Assembly (NCBI GenBank): GCA_022820485.1
Contig: JAJEFJ010000082.1
Coordinates: 62,001-126,000 of the forward strand
Length of the DNA: 64,000 nt
Direction of reading: 5' to 3'
From: Candidatus Latescibacterota bacterium
Lineage (GTDB): Bacteria > Latescibacterota > UBA2968 > UBA8231
The position numbers were made by a program, and so were the translations under genes. Positions 61,046 to 64,000 of the stretch are shown piece after piece. Position 1 is the stretch's first letter. Each line of letters opens with the position of its first letter. Under the pieces are notes generated by a model, which worked only from the letters and a program-made list of their open reading frames with translations, ran no database searches and was not told the origin of the DNA.

Positions 61046-62361
61046 TGGCGCACTCCGAAAGTTAGCTCCTCGCGGGCTTGCTCGATTTGCACTTCTACAA
61101 ACTCGTTGGGCCGGGCCGGACCGGCGAAGAGGACCTTGACGTAGTTATCGCTCAAGCCGACCTGCAAGCCGGTAGCTGAGTCTGTGCGTCCTTCGGCGAG
61201 GACTTGGAGCGAGTGGCCGACAAAGCGCTGGTGGAAGGCAAGTCGCTTGGCTGCGCCGAGGGCGATGAGCGCTTGGGCGCGCTCCTTTTTGACGGTGGCT
61301 TCTTGGTGCTCGGGCAGGCGCTCGGCCGGGGTGTTTTCGCGCTGGGAGTACGGAAAGACGTGGAGATAGGTCAACGGCAGGTCGGCCAACAAGGCGCGGG
61401 TCTGGGCAAAATGAGCGTCGGTTTCCCCGGGGAAGCCGACCATGACGTCGGCACCAATGGCGCAATCGGGGATGCGGCTGGCGATTCGCTCGATCCGCTC
61501 GGCGTAATAGGCGCAGGTGTAGCGCCGCCCCATGCGCTTGAGAATGTGGTCGTCGCCGCTTTGCAAAGGCACGTGAAAGTGGCGGCAGATCGCCGAAGAA
61601 GCTGCCGCTTGGTCGATCAGCGCGTCGGTGACGTAACCCGGCTCAATGGAGTTGAGGCGAATGCGCTCCAAGCCGTCGATTTGCTCCAACTCGGCGAGCA
61701 GCTCGACGAGGGCCTCGGGCTGGCCTTGGTCGAATCCGTAGCGGCCCGTGTGGACGCCGGTCAGGGCAAGCTCGCGGTAGCCGGCCACGACCATGCGCTG
61801 GGCTTGGGCGATGACTTCGTCGGCTGGACGGCTCGCGCTGTGCCCGCGCACCGCCGGGATGATGCAATAGGTGCAGTGTTCGTCGCAGCCGTCTTGGATT
61901 TGCAGGCTGCCGCGCGTGCGGCCCTGGGGCACTGCGCCGTCAATGGCGAGGAATTGCTCGGTGCGCGGCCTCGTTGCTGAAGGCGCAGGGATTTCGGCAC
62001 CCGCTAGGTGTGCTTCGAGCAGCTCGACGAGTTGGACCTTCTGGCCGTTGCCCACGACCAAGTCGGCACCGGCTGCAGTGAGGTCGGCTGGCCGCCGCTG
62101 GGCATAGCAGCCAGTGGCGACGATCTCCGCGCTTGGATTGCGCCGCCGGGCGCGGCGCACGGCCTTGCGCGAGTCCGCATCGCCCGAGCCGGTGACCGTG
62201 CAGGTATTGACCACGTACACGTCGGCCTCAGCGCCGAAGGGCACGACTGAATAGCCGCGTTCGGCGAGGCGGTGGGCGAGGGCTTCTACTTCGTAGGCAT
62301 TGAGCTTGCAACCCACGTTTTGCAGGGCCACGCGTGCGTTTTCGGATGTTGGAGTGCCCAT
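61042..62361 (-). CDS. mtaB: tRNA t6A37 methylthiotransferase MtaB
   Basis: A 439-residue methylthiotransferase of the MtaB branch: QNVGCKLNAYEVEAL, VNTCTVTGSGDADSRKAVRRA, ATGCYAQ, the radical-SAM motif DGCDEHCTYCIIPAVRGHSAS and LTGVHTGRYG, with a C-terminal TRAM-like end. It converts t6A37 to ms2t6A37 in tRNAs reading ANN codons. NVGCKLN and VNTCTVT are the usual distinguishing marks from MiaB. First gene of the mtaB-miaB pair; pcrA ends 69 nt upstream. Confidence 0.93.
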
Positions 62362-62387
62362 AAGTCCGTCAAGGAAAACGAGATAGA

Positions 62388-62428
62388 CTATAAAAATTAA
62401 AGACTGGCCCTCTCTGAGGCAATGGGCC
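62388..62428 (-). terminator. Candidate intrinsic terminator after pcrA
   Basis: Read leftward, GGCCC and GGGCC form a 5-bp stem with an inner CCTC/GAGG pairing option, followed by AGTCTTTAATTTTTAT. It starts 2 nt after the helicase stop. The stem is short, so the call is moderate. Confidence 0.5.
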
Positions 62429-62430
62429 GC

Positions 62431-64000
62431 TTAAGCAGGTTCGAGTTGGGCGTACGCGACGGCGATGCGTTTGGTCCGCGTCCCAAAGCGGATGGAGAGT
62501 TTCATCTTTTCGCCGTGCCCTTCGCGGCTGACGATCTGGCCGCGTCCCCATTGAGGGTGGCGCACCCACTGGCCAACGGCGAGGAAGTCGTCTTGAGCGA
62601 CAAACTCGTCGAAGCCGGACGACTGCTCTGAGTCCCACTCGTAGTGGACGCCTTGGGGAGCCTTTTTGCGGGGTGGTGGGACGACGCGCTGTCGCGAGCG
62701 GTCAAAACCGCGGTCCAACTCGTAATTTTGGGTCGTTAGTTCGGCGGGGACTTCGCTTAAAAATCGCGAGGGTTCGGTCGCAAGTAGCGAGCCGTACGCA
62801 TAGCGGCGTAGGGCATAGGTAAGGCTGAGCTGTTCTTGTGCGCGGGTCATGCCCACGTAGCAGAGCCGGCGCTCCTCTTCAATGGCTTGGGGATCGCCGA
62901 CGGCTCGCGCCGTGGGAAAGAGATTTTCTTCGAGACCGCAGACAAAGACCAAGGGGAACTCTAAGCCCTTGGCACCGTGCAGGGTCATCAAGGTAATGGC
63001 GTTGCCATCGTTGTCGCTTTCGTCTGCCGAGGTCAGCAGCGACTTTTCTTCGAGATAAGTCGCTAACGTCGAGTCTGGGTTCTCGTCTGCATATTCGGTC
63101 ATCTCGGCCAGTAACTGATCGAGATTCTGCACGCGCGCCTCGGCTTCCGGGGTGTTTTCAGCCGTGAGCATGGCGCGGTATCCACTCTTTTCGACGACGG
63201 CAAAGCCCAGCTCGGGCAGAGAGAGTTCATCGGTGGCTGTCGTTAGCTCGCCGATCAGATCGGCGAAGGCTGCGAGGCTCTTTTGCGCACGGCCGCTGAG
63301 GTTGGGTACGTCGTCGAGGTGCTCAAGTGCCGTGGAGAGGCTCCAGCCCTTGGCTTGGGCGAAAGCCTGCAAGCGGGCGAGGGAGGTGTCGCCAATGCCT
63401 CGGCGGGGCGTATTGACGATGCGGCGCAGGGCAATATCGTCGGCTGGGTTGACCAACAGCCGCAAATAAGACAGCACATCGCGGATTTCGCGGCGGTCGT
63501 AAAAGCGGATACCACCGACGATTACATAGGACAGACCAGCGCGTTGCAACTCTTCTTCAAAGGGGCGCGATTGGGCGTTGGTGCGGTAGAGCACCGCGGC
63601 GTCCCCGAGGCCGTAGCGGCCCAAGCGGTCGTAGCGGCGGATGGTATCGACGACGTGGCGGGCCTCGCGGCGGTCCGAGTCGCATTCGACGACCGCGACC
63701 GGGTCGCCCTCGGGGCCATTCGTCCACAGCTCTTTGCCTTTGCGACCTTGGTTGTGGCTGATGACGGCATTGGCCGCGGCGAGGATGCGGCCGGTGGAGC
63801 GGTAGTTTTGCTCTAGCCGCACTAGGCGGGCGTCTGGGTAGTCGCGCTCAAAGTCGAGAATGTTGCGGATGTCGGCACCGCGGAATTGGTAGATCGACTG
63901 ATCGTCGTCGCCGACCACGCAGATGTTGCGGTGGTGAGCCGCTAGCTGGCGGCAGAGCAGGTACTGGGGCCGGTTCGTGTCTTGGTATTCATCGACGAGC
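62431..64000 (-). CDS. pcrA: UvrD/PcrA-type DNA helicase, C-terminal two-thirds, cut by window edge
   Basis: About 523 residues are visible; the N-terminus with Walker A lies beyond the right end. Seen are motif II (VDEYQDTNRPQY, upstream of the track's start), motif III (VVGDDDQSIYQFRGA), YRSTGRILAAAN, TLMTLHGAKGLEFPLVFV and RRLCYVGMTRAQEQL. The C-terminus (VRHPQWGRGQIVSREGHGEKMKLSIRF) is the Tudor-like domain of PcrA/UvrD that contacts RNA polymerase. It acts 3'-5' in nucleotide-excision and other repair. The track's start at 63918 is an internal GTG. Confidence 0.93.
   Translation of the reverse strand, partial: LVDEYQDTNRPQYLLCRQLAAHHRNICVVGDDDQSIYQFRGADIRNILDFERDYPDARLVRLEQNYRSTGRILAAANAVISHNQGRKGKELWTNGPEGDPVAVVECDSDRREARHVVDTIRRYDRLGRYGLGDAAVLYRTNAQSRPFEEELQRAGLSYVIVGGIRFYDRREIRDVLSYLRLLVNPADDIALRRIVNTPRRGIGDTSLARLQAFAQAKGWSLSTALEHLDDVPNLSGRAQKSLAAFADLIGELTTATDELSLPELGFAVVEKSGYRAMLTAENTPEAEARVQNLDQLLAEMTEYADENPDSTLATYLEEKSLLTSADESDNDGNAITLMTLHGAKGLEFPLVFVCGLEENLFPTARAVGDPQAIEEERRLCYVGMTRAQEQLSLTYALRRYAYGSLLATEPSRFLSEVPAELTTQNYELDRGFDRSRQRVVPPPRKKAPQGVHYEWDSEQSSGFDEFVAQDDFLAVGQWVRHPQWGRGQIVSREGHGEKMKLSIRFGTRTKRIAVAYAQLEPA

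Overview
This window is a gene-dense, roughly 60% GC bacterial chromosome segment with 46 protein genes, two of them cut by the window ends. The organism looks Gram-negative and related to the Fibrobacterota/Chlorobiota/Bacteroidota group. Lipoboxes, a large beta-barrel-like protein, a parvulin foldase, FlgD-like/type IX-style C-terminal tails (NPFN...LLK-COOH), CHU_C-like tails (PNGDGxND) and many FG-GAP/UnbV proteins all point that way. A Latescibacterota-like or neighbouring candidate phylum is my guess, not a demonstrated assignment. GTG and TTG starts and 4-nt stop/start overlaps (ATGA, GTGA) are common, and several ORF-track starts were shortened accordingly. I saw no tRNA, rRNA, CRISPR array or transposase.

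Left part (1-13.1 kb): groEL (partial) and groES read leftward behind a consensus sigma-54 promoter. Two short-chain dehydrogenases follow, convergent across a 41-nt near-perfect palindrome. A leftward sugar-nucleotide operon encodes an epimerase with a Cys-rich insert, a nucleotidyltransferase, a heptose-7-phosphate-kinase-like GHMP kinase and a metallo-beta-lactamase-fold hydrolase. A 78-bp tandem duplication lies at its end. Upstream of the operon sits an AT-richer pair, a TIR-domain protein and a small membrane protein. Rightward come three envelope genes: SGNH-like, YfhO-like, and DUF2723 plus TPR.

Middle-left (13.2-21.5 kb): a rightward run of nucleic-acid enzymes. It holds a DNA methyltransferase overlapping a PD-(D/E)XK endonuclease, a PtsN-like EIIA, a helicase-fold protein with no visible Walker A, an intact UvrD-type helicase, a NYN-domain nuclease and a PD-(D/E)XK nuclease with an AddB/Cas4-like four-cysteine pattern. 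The last four look like a split AddAB-like machine with an extra NYN gene inside it.

Middle (21.5-26 kb): a leftward carbohydrate ABC importer (binding protein plus two permeases, no ATPase here). One permease carries a ~220-residue repetitive periplasmic insert.

Right-middle (26-53.6 kb): a long rightward block of envelope proteins. It holds a CBM9/DOMON-like protein, a lipoprotein, five large proteins with CHU_C-like tails all ending in -AY (four with discoidin-like modules), a barrel-like protein, an overlapping operon of two TPR lipoproteins, two FG-GAP/UnbV proteins and a double-parvulin lipoprotein, and a His-rich membrane/TPR protein. A leftward FG-GAP/UnbV lipoprotein closes the block. 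I read it as a surface-display or surface-binding system whose function is unknown.

Right part (53.7-64 kb, leftward): two tandem-duplicated sorbosone-dehydrogenase-like propellers with type IX-style tails. One has a di-heme domain; the other carries a 37-codon insertion that resembles a module of the neighbouring surface proteins. Then come a VapBC toxin-antitoxin pair with a palindromic operator, miaB, mtaB and a pcrA/uvrD helicase (partial).
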